NCBI RefSeq assembly: GCF_006175985.1
Contig: NZ_SRSH01000005.1
Coordinates: forward strand, 1 to 64,000
Direction of reading: 5' to 3'
Length of the DNA: 64,000 bases
From: Methylotetracoccus oryzae
Lineage (GTDB): Bacteria > Pseudomonadota > Gammaproteobacteria > Methylococcales > Methylococcaceae
Below are positions 17,556-29,133 of this stretch, in pieces (the stretch's first letter is position 1; each line of letters begins with the position of its first letter). Below the pieces are notes generated by a model. It was not told where the DNA came from. It made no database searches and was given only the letters and a program-made list of their open reading frames with translations. Made by a program: the position numbers and the translations under genes.

Positions 17556-17727
17556 CGACCTACCAACCTTTTCAAGTATTTTCGACGGCTAGTTTCGAGC
17601 AACATTCAGTTGCTTCCCTCTGAACAGGCTAGGATGGAGGGGTCAAGACGCACAGGATTTCCGACAGCGACCGGAGAAGCGCTGGCGGCTGTGCGTCCCA
17701 CCCGTTCTGATGACCGTCTGGCCTGTT

Positions 17728-17758
17728 TGTCGGGCTGAAGCCCGGCCTTGCGGCCCGA
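17728..17758 (-). terminator. Possible terminator hairpin after nrdA
   Basis: GTCGGGC and GCCCGAC arms enclose a GC-rich loop just downstream of the nrdA stop. On the minus strand it is followed only by AAACAG, so there is no T tract. It may stabilise the nrdA 3' end rather than terminate on its own. Confidence 0.35.
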
Positions 17759-17770
17759 CCGACATTCGGC

Positions 17771-20662
<2,892 letters not shown>

Positions 20663-20709
20663 GCAGCGCTCCTGTGCGGTATCGGGATGGTGATCGGATC
20701 GAACGGCTG

Positions 20710-20757
20710 ACACTATACGATGTGGTTTTCGCTAGCGTCAAGCACAAGATACTGTGT
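20710..20757 (-). promoter_or_regulatory. Tandem NrdR boxes upstream of nrdA
   Basis: Two 16-bp palindromic sites: 20742-20757, which reads ACACAGTATCTTGTGC on the gene's strand, and 20710-20725, which reads CCACATCGTATAGTGT. Their spacing of 32 bp start-to-start equals about three helical turns, the known spacing for NrdR box pairs. Both match the NrdR consensus (ACACxxTATxxxGTGT type). They lie just upstream of the nrdA start at 20662, where bound NrdR would repress the gene when dATP is abundant. Confidence 0.85.
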
Positions 20758-20774
20758 TTTTTCTGTGCAGATGC

Positions 20775-20783
20775 TGTGGATAA
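20775..20783 (-). promoter_or_regulatory. DnaA box upstream of nrdA
   Basis: A perfect consensus TTATCCACA on the minus strand, 18 bp beyond the distal NrdR box. In E. coli, nrdAB is also controlled by DnaA, linking dNTP supply to replication. The site is seen; its function is inferred. Confidence 0.7.
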
Positions 20784-20957
20784 GCTGTGTTCTGAAGCAG
20801 TACCTGCGCGCGCGTCGGCGCTATCGCAGGCCGGGCGGGACAGGGTTCTTCGGGGCTTGGGGCGCGGTGCTGCAGATCCGCGTCGTCGCGTTCGCCTTAT
20901 CCTGGGCAGGGCTTTGTTGTAGACTCAGCCGCCTGATTAAGGAGGGCCCGGGAGAAC

Positions 20958-22097
20958 ATGCAATCCGTCCGCGAATGGCTGAGTGACTGGGTGCGGCGCG
21001 TACTGCCCAATTCGCAGGCGGTTTCGTTCGCGCTGTTGCTCACCCTGGGCTTCGTCGTGGTCGTCGGTCTGGCCGACATGTTGATGCCGGTCTTTGCGGC
21101 CGGTGTGATTGCCTATCTGCTGGAAGGGATCGTCGCGATCGGCGTGCGCGAACGGCTGCCGCGGCTGATTGCCGTCATCGTCGTCTATATCTTCTTTCTT
21201 GCTTTTGTCTTCTTCACCTTCTTCGCGCTGTTGCCGCTCCTATACCAGCAGACGGCACAGTTGATCGAACAGCTGCCGGCGTGGGTCGGTCGTGGACAGG
21301 TGCTCGTGTTGCAGCTGCCGGAACTGTATCCGGAGTTCATCACGACCGAGCAAACCTACGAGTTCATGAATACGATCCGGCGCGAGTTGCTCGCCTACGG
21401 CCAGTCGATGCTGACCTACTCGTACTCGTCCCTCGTCAGCGCACTGACCGTGCTGGTGTACGCGATTCTCGTGCCGATGCTGGTGTTCTTCTTCATGAAG
21501 GACAAAGACCGGATCATCGGCTGGTTCAATCAGTATCTGCCGCGCGAACGCAATCTGTCGATGCGGGTATGGCGCGAAGTCGATATGCAGATCGGCAATT
21601 ACGTCCGGGGCAAGTTCATCGAGATCCTGATCCTGCTCTCGGCCAGTTACGTCACGTTCACGCTGATGGATCTGAATTACGCGCTGCTGTTGGCCGTGCT
21701 GATGGGGATCTCGGTGATCATCCCCTATGTGGGCGCGACGCTGGTGACGATTCCGGTGGTCATGGTGGCCTTCTTCGAGTGGGGGGTCACCGATGAGTTC
21801 TGGTATCTGCTGCTCGCCTACGCAATCATCCAGGCCGTCGACGGGGTCGTGCTGGTGCCGCTGCTGTTTTCCGAGGTCGTGAACCTGCATCCGGTGGCGA
21901 TCATCGTCGCTATCTTGTTCTTTGGCGGGCTGTGGGGCTTCTGGGGCGTGTTCTTTGCGATTCCGCTGGCGACGCTGGTCAAGGCCGTGCTGACCGCGTG
22001 GCCGCGCTTGGGAGAAACCGGACAAGACCTCGTCGCGTTACCGCCCGATCCTCCCGAAGTCCCCGTGTTGTCGGCGCTGTCGCGGAACGACTCGTGA
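20958..22097 (+). CDS. AI-2E family / PerM-type transporter
   Basis: A 379-residue inner-membrane protein with seven to eight hydrophobic helices, split into an N-terminal group (LLLTLGFVVVVGLADML, LIAVIVVYIFFLAFVFFTFF), a soluble middle (ITTEQTYEFMNTIRRELL) and a C-terminal group (LLLAVLMGISVIIPYVGATL). The motif IPYVGA and the ending GGLWGFWGVFFAIPLATL are characteristic of the AI-2E/PerM family, whose members export small molecules or act as ion antiporters. The specific substrate is unknown. An AAGGAGG and a closer GGAG stand before the ATG. It is transcribed away from nrdA and is probably monocistronic. Confidence 0.88.
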   Translation: MQSVREWLSDWVRRVLPNSQAVSFALLLTLGFVVVVGLADMLMPVFAAGVIAYLLEGIVAIGVRERLPRLIAVIVVYIFFLAFVFFTFFALLPLLYQQTAQLIEQLPAWVGRGQVLVLQLPELYPEFITTEQTYEFMNTIRRELLAYGQSMLTYSYSSLVSALTVLVYAILVPMLVFFFMKDKDRIIGWFNQYLPRERNLSMRVWREVDMQIGNYVRGKFIEILILLSASYVTFTLMDLNYALLLAVLMGISVIIPYVGATLVTIPVVMVAFFEWGVTDEFWYLLLAYAIIQAVDGVVLVPLLFSEVVNLHPVAIIVAILFFGGLWGFWGVFFAIPLATLVKAVLTAWPRLGETGQDLVALPPDPPEVPVLSALSRNDS

Positions 22098-22125
22098 ATT
22101 CGGGGCCGCCGCAGGACGGCGGGGT

Positions 22126-23148
22126 TTACCATCGGTAAGGGTGTATGGAGGTGAAGCCGTGCACCTTGGCTTTTGGATGGAAGGTGGGTGGTGTCCAGTG
22201 GCCATCGCCCAGTTCCGCCAGATGCTTCGCCAGCCACAGCGCCTGGCTGCGGATCGGCATGACATACGCGTAGATCCGGCCGTCGTCGAACTCGGCCACG
22301 TCGCCCAACGCGTAGATCGCCGGGTCTTCGGTGGCCAGATCGCTGCCGACGCAAATTCCCCGGTTCACCCGCAGTCCCGCGTCGCGCGCCAGATTTGTCC
22401 TGGGACTGAAGCCGCAGGCGACGATGATGCCGTCGTAGTCGGCAGGATCCGGCCCGGTTGCCCCCAGCACGCGTGCGCGGCCACGGTCGACCACGAAGCC
22501 CTGGACTGCGGTGTGGAGACGCAGCTCGACACCGGATGCCTGCAACACGGCCGCCAACCGGACCGAGTCCTCGTCCTCCAACTGGCGCTCCATCAGACGG
22601 GGCAGGGCATGGAACAAGGTCACCCGGTCGCCTGCCTTGGCGAGATCTGAAGATAACTCGCAGCCGATCAGGCCACCGCCGATGATGGCCCAGTTCGGGG
22701 TTCGTGCGTCATCGAGTACGGTCGTGCGGAGTCGCCGTAGGGCCAACAAGTCATCCAGGCTGTTCAGGACCCGAAACAGCGGGCGATGCGGGCGGAATGG
22801 ACCCGGAACCAGCGGATCAGAGCCCACGGCCAGTACCAGCCGGTCGTAAGCCTGCGCCGATTCGGTGCCGTCCAGCTGATATCGGACCTGCCGCAGTGTG
22901 CGCTCGATCGCGACGGCCTCGGCGCCCGCGATAACCGCGATTCCGGAGTCGACGAGCGCGTCGAAGCTGCGCAGCACGATCTTCTCCTCGATGTCTGCCC
23001 GGGAAAATCCGTGCGACAGCAACGGGCGGGAATAGTAGCCATGGGTTTCGTGGGTTAGAACCGTGACGGTCGCGCTCGGGCAGGTCTTGCGCACCTCCTC
23101 CGCCAGTGTGACGCCAGCGATGCCCGAGCCGATGATGACGATGTTCAC
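22126..23148 (-). CDS. Rubredoxin reductase-like FAD/NAD(P)H oxidoreductase
   Basis: A 340-residue flavoprotein with the two-dinucleotide-binding fold: FAD GxGxxG motif IGSGIAGVTLAEE at the N-terminus, the NAD motif IGGGLIGCELSSDLA near residue 157, and the second FAD motif IYALGDVAEF near residue 280. The stretch DGRIYAYVMPIRSQALWLA is typical of rubredoxin-NAD(+) reductases, which pass electrons from NADH to rubredoxin and on to AlkB-type hydroxylases. It is somewhat shorter than AlkT/RubB (about 385-390). No rubredoxin gene adjoins it, but an AlkB-like gene lies 10 kb away. Confidence 0.8.
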   Translation of the reverse strand: MNIVIIGSGIAGVTLAEEVRKTCPSATVTVLTHETHGYYSRPLLSHGFSRADIEEKIVLRSFDALVDSGIAVIAGAEAVAIERTLRQVRYQLDGTESAQAYDRLVLAVGSDPLVPGPFRPHRPLFRVLNSLDDLLALRRLRTTVLDDARTPNWAIIGGGLIGCELSSDLAKAGDRVTLFHALPRLMERQLEDEDSVRLAAVLQASGVELRLHTAVQGFVVDRGRARVLGATGPDPADYDGIIVACGFSPRTNLARDAGLRVNRGICVGSDLATEDPAIYALGDVAEFDDGRIYAYVMPIRSQALWLAKHLAELGDGHWTPPTFHPKAKVHGFTSIHPYRW

Positions 23149-23243
23149 GTGTCCGCTCCTGTCGAGTGTCGCCGCCCTGAGGCCTCGGGCCGGGTTTTGG
23201 TGGTCATGGGCACGTTGCGACGCGGGAGTCCCCGCATCCGGCT

Positions 23244-24824
23244 TCAGAGCTCACGGGTGGCGCGGAACTCGACCTCCGGCCAGCGTTCCTTCGTCAGTTC
23301 GAGGTTGACCCGGCTGGTCGCCAGATAGACGAGGTGGCCGCTGCCGTCTTCAGCGAGATTATCGTGTGCCTTGCGTTTGAAGTCCTCGAGCTTTTTCGCA
23401 TCGGCGCATTCGATCCACCGTGCGGTCGTGACCTGCACGTTGTCGTAGATGCAGTCGACGCCGTATTCGCTCTTGAGCCGGTAGGCGGTCACATCGAACT
23501 GCAGCACGCCGACGGCGCCCAGGATCAGGTCGTTGTTGCGCAGCGGCTTGAAGAGCTGCGTCGCGCCTTCTTCCGACAATTGCTGCAGGCCTTTCTGCAG
23601 CGCTTTGGACTTCAACGGATCCTTGAGTACGACGCGCCGGAACAGCTCTGGCGCGAAGTAGGGGACGCCTTCGAACTTCAACTCCTCGCCCTGGGTGAAG
23701 GTGTCGCCCACCTGCACTGTCCCGTGGTTGTGCAGGCCGATGATGTCGCCGGCGTAGGCTTCCTCGACGTTCTTTCTCGAATCGGCCTGGAAGGTGATGG
23801 CATTGGCCACCTGGATCGAGCGCTTCAACCGGACATGATGCATCTTCATGCCTTTCTGGTAACGACCCGAGCAGATGCGCAGAAAGGCGATCCTATCCCG
23901 GTGCGCCGGGTCCATGTTCGCCTGAATCTTGAACACGAAGCCCGAGAAGGGCTCTTCCGAGGCCTCCACCTTACGCTCGCGCGCCTGACGGCCCTGCGGT
24001 TCCGGCGCATAGTCGGCAAAGGTATCGAGCAATTCGAGGATGCCGAAGTTGTTGATCGCCGAGCCGAAAAAGACGGGTGTCTGCCGACCGGCCAGATAGG
24101 CGTCGAGGTCGAACCGGTGGCTAGCTCCCTGCAGGAGTTCGATTTCCTCGCGGACCTCGTCGATCTGGTCGCCCAGCACTTCGTCCAGGCGCGGGTTGTC
24201 GAGTCCCTGGATGACCTCGCCCTCGACGATGCGGTCGCCATGCGACGGGCTGAAAAGGTGAATCGTGTCGCGGTACAGATGGAACACCCCCTTGAACCGC
24301 TTGCCCATGCCGATGGGCCAGGTCATCGGCGCGCACTGGATTTTCAACACCTGCTCAACTTCGTCCAGCAACTCGATCGGTTCGCGCCCTTCGCGGTCGA
24401 GCTTGTTGATGAAGGTCAGAATCGGCGTATCGCGGAGCCGGCAAACCTCCATCAGCTTGATCGTGCGGTCCTCGACGCCCTTCGCGCTGTCGATGACCAT
24501 CAGCGCCGAGTCGACGGCGGTCAGCGTGCGGTACGTGTCCTCGGAGAAATCCTCGTGTCCCGGTGTGTCGAGCAGGTTGAAAATTTTGTCGCGGTGCTCG
24601 AACTGCATGACCGAGGTGGTCACCGAGATGCCGCGCTGCTTTTCCATCTCCATCCAGTCGGACGTAGCATGGCGCGACGCCTTGCGGCCCTTTACGGTGC
24701 CGGCCAACTGGATCGCACCGCCGAACAGCAGCAGTTTTTCGGTCAGCGTGGTTTTACCGGCGTCGGGATGCGAGATGATCGCGAAGGTGCGGCGTCGGGC
24801 GGTTTCTGAGGGTAGTTGGGACAT
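23244..24824 (-). CDS. prfC: Peptide chain release factor 3
   Basis: A GTPase that removes RF1/RF2 from the ribosome after termination. 526 residues from the ATG at 24824 ([20 protein letters not shown]), which is the family's normal start; the frame is open further upstream but the added sequence is meaningless. The G domain shows [15 protein letters not shown], the switch region [16 protein letters not shown], and NKLDREG. Domains II and III follow, with [14 protein letters not shown]. Length fits the usual ~529. It has no close operon partner. Confidence 0.96.
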   Translation of the reverse strand: MSQLPSETARRRTFAIISHPDAGKTTLTEKLLLFGGAIQLAGTVKGRKASRHATSDWMEMEKQRGISVTTSVMQFEHRDKIFNLLDTPGHEDFSEDTYRTLTAVDSALMVIDSAKGVEDRTIKLMEVCRLRDTPILTFINKLDREGREPIELLDEVEQVLKIQCAPMTWPIGMGKRFKGVFHLYRDTIHLFSPSHGDRIVEGEVIQGLDNPRLDEVLGDQIDEVREEIELLQGASHRFDLDAYLAGRQTPVFFGSAINNFGILELLDTFADYAPEPQGRQARERKVEASEEPFSGFVFKIQANMDPAHRDRIAFLRICSGRYQKGMKMHHVRLKRSIQVANAITFQADSRKNVEEAYAGDIIGLHNHGTVQVGDTFTQGEELKFEGVPYFAPELFRRVVLKDPLKSKALQKGLQQLSEEGATQLFKPLRNNDLILGAVGVLQFDVTAYRLKSEYGVDCIYDNVQVTTARWIECADAKKLEDFKRKAHDNLAEDGSGHLVYLATSRVNLELTKERWPEVEFRATREL

Positions 24825-24905
24825 CGGGTTTTCGCGGCAGGTTCTGCGCGTATCGCCATCGCGACGATCGTTCGGGCCGCGCACGGCCAGAAAATTGGGC
24901 GTCGG

Positions 24906-24932
24906 AAATAAAGAAGCCCGGCGGTGCCGGGC
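24906..24932 (-). terminator. Rho-independent terminator
   Basis: A stem GCCCGGC/GCCGGGC (24916-24932) followed on the minus strand by TTCTTTATTT. It would terminate the transcript of the small stress membrane protein at 25061-25315, before prfC. Confidence 0.7.
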
Positions 24933-25060
24933 GGTCTGGCCCCGTCTGGGGTCGACTCGGATACGCTGCAATCGAGTGCGGAAAGATACGACACCGACTG
25001 TTCGCCTGTCCAGCCGCTGCGGCCGCCGAGTCAGGCAGCTGGCTGCACCCGGCCGTATGC

Positions 25061-25315
25061 TCAAACGCGCTTGATCAACCCGATCAAGAACAGCAGCGCG
25101 ATCGCTCCGAGCGTGGCCGTCGTGATCGATCCGGCCAGCCCGCTCCCCGCCGCGATGCCGAAAAAGCCCAAGAGCTGGCCGCCGATGACGGATCCGGCGA
25201 TCCCGATCACAATGTTGCTCAACAGGCCGTAGCCGTGTCCCTTGACGATCTGGCCGGCGAGCCAGCCGGCCACGGCGCCGATGGCGAGGAAGATGAACAG
25301 GTGGGTGTAGTTCAT
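25061..25315 (-). CDS. GlsB/YeaQ/YmgE family membrane protein
   Basis: An 84-residue protein, nearly all membrane-embedded, with three glycine-rich helices: [19 protein letters not shown], a central [20 protein letters not shown], and [18 protein letters not shown]. This is the pattern of the GlsB/YeaQ/YmgE family (once called transglycosylase-associated), small inner-membrane proteins induced by stress in many bacteria. The ATG at 25315 gives the typical short N-terminus MNYTHLF; an upstream in-frame start adds nine non-conserved residues. The biochemical role of the family is unclear. Confidence 0.88.
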   Translation of the reverse strand: MNYTHLFIFLAIGAVAGWLAGQIVKGHGYGLLSNIVIGIAGSVIGGQLLGFFGIAAGSGLAGSITTATLGAIALLFLIGLIKRV

Positions 25316-25443
25316 GGCGGGTTCTCGACTGGGAATGGGCAAGGAATGGCCAAATCAGCGAAGCTCCAGGTAGGCAAGGCTTCCCGCGCTGCACGGTTGG
25401 ATAGCGGTGAACGAAGCCAGGACGGTTTTTTTCAGCGTTTCAT

Positions 25444-25783
25444 TCAGGGGCAACCCCCCTCGGCGAGATAGCGCCCGGCAACCCGCCCGTTTATACCGCG
25501 GTATTCGATACGGCACCAGCGCGGGGTCTGTTTCAGGCGCCGAGCTTGCTGTTCGGGACTCAAGGACTGGGATTCCTGAAAACCCGGTCCGCCCCGATGA
25601 CCGAGGTTACGGCTGCAACGGCCGCCGGCTGGAATCGCTCCGAGCTTGCTTGCTCCCGTTCCGGGCGCTGAGCGGATATTGAGCACAGCCCCGTTTGGTA
25701 TGCCGGTCGCCCCTAAGCAATCCGGCCCGTCTGCAGCGATCGGCGAAACCCGGCACCGAGACGGTCAACAGCAGTGTCCGCAC
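25444..25783 (-). pseudogene. Decayed SH3-domain secreted protein
   Basis: The main frame encodes GAVLNIRSAPGTGASKLGAI, a variable linker and WCRIEYRGINGRVAGRYLA, which is a bacterial SH3-type (SH3b) domain found in cell-wall-associated proteins. A plausible signal peptide, VRTLLLTVSVPG, starts at a GTG at 25783 but is in a different frame. The two would join with a one-base shift around 25745-25755 into ...SPIAADGPDCLGATG. As written the gene cannot make the secreted protein. It lies directly downstream of a broken L,D-transpeptidase gene on the same strand. A sequencing error is a possible alternative. Confidence 0.6.
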
Positions 25784-25841
25784 GAGGCGGATTGGGCGGG
25801 TTTTGCGGGTGCTGACAGTCGCCGGCACGGCCGTGATGAGA

Positions 25842-26333
25842 TCAGGTCGCGTCGCGGGCATCTGCGAGGATCCGAAAGCCCGGTTGGGTTCGGGTCTCGA
25901 GCGCTGCCGGCCGATCCGTGATGACGATCCGTGATGACCAGTGATGCGCCGGGTTCGAGCAGATCGTAGACGCGTTGCGCGAACTGGGCCGGTACTCGGA
26001 TGCGGCCTGCGAGGTAAGGCATAGGCGCGGCCGCAGCAGTGCTCGACACAGGGTGCGTGTCCTTTCCAAGCACGCTGAAGACGCCCGTCGGCGTCTCATG
26101 GACCGGTTTGCCGGTGCTGACCGTGGAGGCGCCGATACACACGCCGTTGCGATACACGTAGGCTCGCGGCTCCGGTATGCTCACGATAATTACGAGAGCG
26201 GTCCGCTAGGCGAGCGCTCGGGATGCCAGGTTGGCATCGTCGAGGTTACCGGTGTGGTGCGGAGTGTGGACTGCCGCGCGTTGGGAGCAAAGGGACCCGG
26301 CCAGGGTGTGATCGGGCTTTGCACCGTCGCCAT
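25842..26333 (-). pseudogene. Decayed L,D-transpeptidase (YkuD domain)
   Basis: Three frames carry pieces of one protein. First MPTWHPERSPSG; then, after a shift near 26195, IPEPRAYVYRNGV, VSTVSTGKPVHETPTGVF and APMPYLAG; and last VITDRPAALETRTQPGFRIL. An internal deletion joins MPYLAG directly to RIRVPAQF, removing the segment that normally holds the catalytic histidine and SHGC cysteine. A 13-bp tandem duplication at 25913-25938 then shifts the frame before the true C-terminus. L,D-transpeptidases cross-link peptidoglycan or attach lipoproteins in the periplasm; this copy must be inactive. Confidence 0.75.
25913..25938. repeat. 13-bp tandem duplication
   Basis: The unit GATCCGTGATGAC occurs twice head-to-tail (25913-25925 and 25926-25938) inside the decayed L,D-transpeptidase gene. 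Removing one copy restores the frame into a natural-looking C-terminus, so this looks like a recent slippage mutation. Confidence 0.9.
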
Positions 26334-26371
26334 TCGCCGGCGGCGAGCGAACGCGAGTGTTACGTTGATGA

Positions 26372-26447
26372 TGGTGGGCCGTGCTGGATTCGAACCAGCG
26401 ACCACTGCATTAAAAGTGCAATGCTCTACCGACTGAGCTAACGGCCC
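26372..26447 (-). tRNA. tRNA-Lys (anticodon TTT)
   Basis: A complete 76-nt cloverleaf with the CCA end encoded. Acceptor arm GGGCCGT pairs with the 3' segment before CCA, the D arm contains AGCTCAGTCGGTAGAGC, the anticodon loop is CTTTTAA giving TTT, and the T arm has GGTTCGAATCC. The sequence is very close to enterobacterial tRNA-Lys. It stands alone between the decayed transpeptidase gene and a lipoprotein gene on the other strand. Confidence 0.97.
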
Positions 26448-26571
26448 CAAAGCACGCTATGGTAGCGTTGCAGCGTTGTCGAATCAAGTTTCGGGCCAGC
26501 GGGACCGGCCATTCCGATGCGCGTTCCCAATCCCGAACTCAGCAGCAATAGGGTCTTTATTCGGCTTTTTC

Positions 26572-27396
26572 ATGACGCGATTCACCAAGCCCGGGATACT
26601 CGCAAAGGGCGATCTTCGGGGAGCATTGTTCCGGCTGCCTCGGACCCTTTACGCGAGGGCACTACCGTTGGGCGTCCTGTTGCTCTGTCTGAGCGGGTGC
26701 GTGTGGCTGCGTCTGCTCGAGGTGAAAGGGCAGGTCAGCGATTTCGACCAGAATTTCCGGGTCGAGATCACTGACCGGCTCGCGCTCCGGTTCCGTCACC
26801 CGGTGATGTATGCGGAGGATTTCCGCTATCTGACGGAACTGGAGCCGACCCGCATCGAGCCGAACCCGCCGGGGATGCGCTGGACCGTCGATTTCCACAA
26901 GCTGGATACGCACGGGAAGGTCGAACTGCCCAGGAAGACCTTGAGCTTCTGGATGGACTTCAACGCCGAACAGAAGCTTTCCGGTTTTGCGTTTTCGCCG
27001 CTCTTTCTGGCCATGGCTCCGCCGGAGTTTCTCGAAGCGTCGATCCGTTCGTTGGGGAAGGGCAGCGTGGATACCGGCCATCGGCAACTCCGCGTGGACC
27101 CGCGCGATCTGCCGACGATTCATGCCCGTCTCCCAACGCGGAGCGTCATCCAGGGCATCTTCGGGAAACCTTACTCGAAGACAAAGGATGGGGAGGGTAC
27201 GCGGGTCGTCTACCGCTTCCTGGCCGATGTGCGGCCGCTGACCCCCAAGGCGGAAGCAAGGCGACTGGCCGAGGTCCACCTGTTGTTTCAGGGTGCGGAC
27301 GAGAGCCTGGCCCAGATGCAGGGTCGATTCGTCGGGCTCAAGCTGCGTATCGACTACCGTAAATTGCAGGGTAGTCAGAGGGTCGCTGCGGATTAG
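26572..27396 (+). CDS. Hypothetical lipoprotein
   Basis: About 274 residues from the ATG at 26572, an uncertain start; earlier in-frame starts exist. A hydrophobic stretch ALPLGVLLLCLSGC ends in a clear lipobox LSGC around residue 38, so the protein is probably lipidated. The N-terminal extension before the signal core is longer than usual, and a shorter start is possible. The mature part alternates strands and helices (FRVEITDRLALRFRHPVMYAEDFRYL), with no catalytic motif I can name. It lies alone between tRNA-Lys and galU, which are both on the opposite strand. Confidence 0.6.
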   Translation: MTRFTKPGILAKGDLRGALFRLPRTLYARALPLGVLLLCLSGCVWLRLLEVKGQVSDFDQNFRVEITDRLALRFRHPVMYAEDFRYLTELEPTRIEPNPPGMRWTVDFHKLDTHGKVELPRKTLSFWMDFNAEQKLSGFAFSPLFLAMAPPEFLEASIRSLGKGSVDTGHRQLRVDPRDLPTIHARLPTRSVIQGIFGKPYSKTKDGEGTRVVYRFLADVRPLTPKAEARRLAEVHLLFQGADESLAQMQGRFVGLKLRIDYRKLQGSQRVAAD

Positions 27397-27472
27397 GGCC
27401 GCCGCGCCGCGGTGGAACCGTCGTCGGTCCCGCTCGCGGCGCAGCGTCGCCCGATTCTCTGTCGAGGATGAC

Positions 27473-28351
27473 TCAGTCCAGCGACAGACCTTTCAGGTAG
27501 TCGCGAAACTGTTCAGATACTTCGTGGTGCTTCAGACCCTGCTCGACGGAAGCGATCAGGTAGCCGAGCTTCGAGCCGCAATCATAGCGTCGACCATGAA
27601 ATTCGTGGGCCAGCACCGGCTCGTCGTGCAGCAGCATCGCGATGGCATCGGTCAGCTGGATCTCGCCGCCGGCGCCCCGTGGCACATAGGCCAGCTTGTC
27701 GAAGATGGCCGGGGTCAGGATGTAACGCCCGACGACCGCCAGATTCGACGGCGCTTCGGCCGGCTTGGGCTTTTCGACGATCTGATCGACTTTGCCGAGA
27801 TTCGTCTCGACGGAGTGGGCCTTGACGATGCCGTAGCTTCCGGTCTCGGACGGATCGACCTGTTCGACGCCCAGGATCGAGCACTGCCACTCGTCGAAGA
27901 CATGAACCATCTGGGACAGGCAGCCATTGTGGTTGTCGTCGATCATGTCGTCGGCCAGGATGACCGCAAACGGTTCGTCACCGACCACCGCCTTGGCGCA
28001 GTTGACCGCATGACCCAGGCCCAGGGCCTCTGCCTGCCGAATGTACACGCAGGTCACGTGCGGCGGCACGATCTCCTGCACGATCTTCAGCGTTTCGGTC
28101 TTGCCGCGCGCCGCCAGTTCCGTCTCGAGTTCGTAGGCTTTGTCGAAATGATCCGTGATCGAGCCCTTGCTGCGGCCGGTCACGAAGATCATGACGTCGA
28201 TACCGGCCGCCACGGCCTCCTCGACCGCATACTGGATCAGCGGCTTGTCGACGATCGGAAGCATCTCCTTGGGGCTGGCCTTGGTTGCCGGCAGGAAGCG
28301 TGTGCCCATGCCCGCAACCGGAAAGACCGCTTTTCTAATCGCCTTTTTCAT
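27473..28351 (-). CDS. galU: UTP-glucose-1-phosphate uridylyltransferase
   Basis: A cytoplasmic nucleotidyltransferase making UDP-glucose from UTP and glucose 1-phosphate, the sugar donor for LPS, glycogen, trehalose or osmoprotectant synthesis. The 292-residue protein has the signature [21 protein letters not shown]-type opening (first block at residues 8-27), the [11 protein letters not shown] region, the metal-site motif ILADDMID and the lysine-containing VEKPKP block. Length fits bacterial GalU. It is transcribed with cysC 23 bp upstream, so the two are probably in one operon. Confidence 0.97.
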   Translation of the reverse strand: MKKAIRKAVFPVAGMGTRFLPATKASPKEMLPIVDKPLIQYAVEEAVAAGIDVMIFVTGRSKGSITDHFDKAYELETELAARGKTETLKIVQEIVPPHVTCVYIRQAEALGLGHAVNCAKAVVGDEPFAVILADDMIDDNHNGCLSQMVHVFDEWQCSILGVEQVDPSETGSYGIVKAHSVETNLGKVDQIVEKPKPAEAPSNLAVVGRYILTPAIFDKLAYVPRGAGGEIQLTDAIAMLLHDEPVLAHEFHGRRYDCGSKLGYLIASVEQGLKHHEVSEQFRDYLKGLSLD

Positions 28352-28374
28352 TGTTCAGCTCCGGAACGGTTGAT

Positions 28375-28974
28375 TTAGGATGGCAGCTTGCCCTGGTCGC
28401 GCAGGTACTGGATGACCGCCGCCGCGCAGTTTTCGAGGCTATCGGTTCCGGTATTGACGCTGATCTCAGGATTCTCGGGGGCTTCGTAAGGTGAGGTGAT
28501 CCCGGTGAAATCGGCGATCTGTCCGTCGCGAGCCTTCTTGTACAAGCCCTTGACGTCGCGATCTTCGCAGACCGTGATCGGCGCGTTGCAGTAGATCTCG
28601 ATGAAATCACCGGGCGCGACCAGCGAGCGCACCAGCGCGCGGTCGCTGCGGAACGGCGAAATGAAGGCGGTCAAGGCGATCATGCCGGCTTCGACGAACA
28701 ATTTGCTCAGCTCGCCGACGCGGCGGATATTCTCCTGCCGGTGTTCGGAACCGAAGCCGAGGTCGGAGCAAAGTCCGTGGCGGATATTGTCGCCGTCGAA
28801 CACGAAGGTGCGGCAGCCGAGTTCGAAGAGCATTTCCTCGACGCGGTGCGCCAGGGTCGACTTTCCCGCGCCCGAGAGACCGGTAAACCAAAGAATGAAG
28901 CTCTTGTGCCCGTTGAGTTTCTCGCGATCCTCCCGTTTGACGACCGCGTTATGCCAGACGATGTTCTTGTCCAT
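28375..28974 (-). CDS. cysC: Adenylylsulfate kinase
   Basis: Phosphorylates adenosine 5'-phosphosulfate to PAPS, the activated sulfate used for assimilation or sulfation. 199 residues from the ATG at 28974, which follows GGGAGG; this start gives [18 protein letters not shown], the normal family opening. The P-loop is [13 protein letters not shown] near residue 30, with the conserved [15 protein letters not shown] and the FISPFRSDR and GLYKKARDG blocks. No other sulfate-assimilation gene (cysD/N) is next to it; galU lies immediately downstream. Confidence 0.96.
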   Translation of the reverse strand: MDKNIVWHNAVVKREDREKLNGHKSFILWFTGLSGAGKSTLAHRVEEMLFELGCRTFVFDGDNIRHGLCSDLGFGSEHRQENIRRVGELSKLFVEAGMIALTAFISPFRSDRALVRSLVAPGDFIEIYCNAPITVCEDRDVKGLYKKARDGQIADFTGITSPYEAPENPEISVNTGTDSLENCAAAVIQYLRDQGKLPS

Positions 28975-29133
28975 TTGCCTCCCGTTGAATGATGGATGGT
29001 CGGCCGGAAGCGGCCACGCCACTGGCTACCGGACCACATCTTATCCGAAATTGGTATCTAACGGACGCGCCGCCGTGTGCCTTGCACCACGCGACGGCAG
29101 GGCGCCCCAGGTCACGGTGCCGGGATGCAGTCG

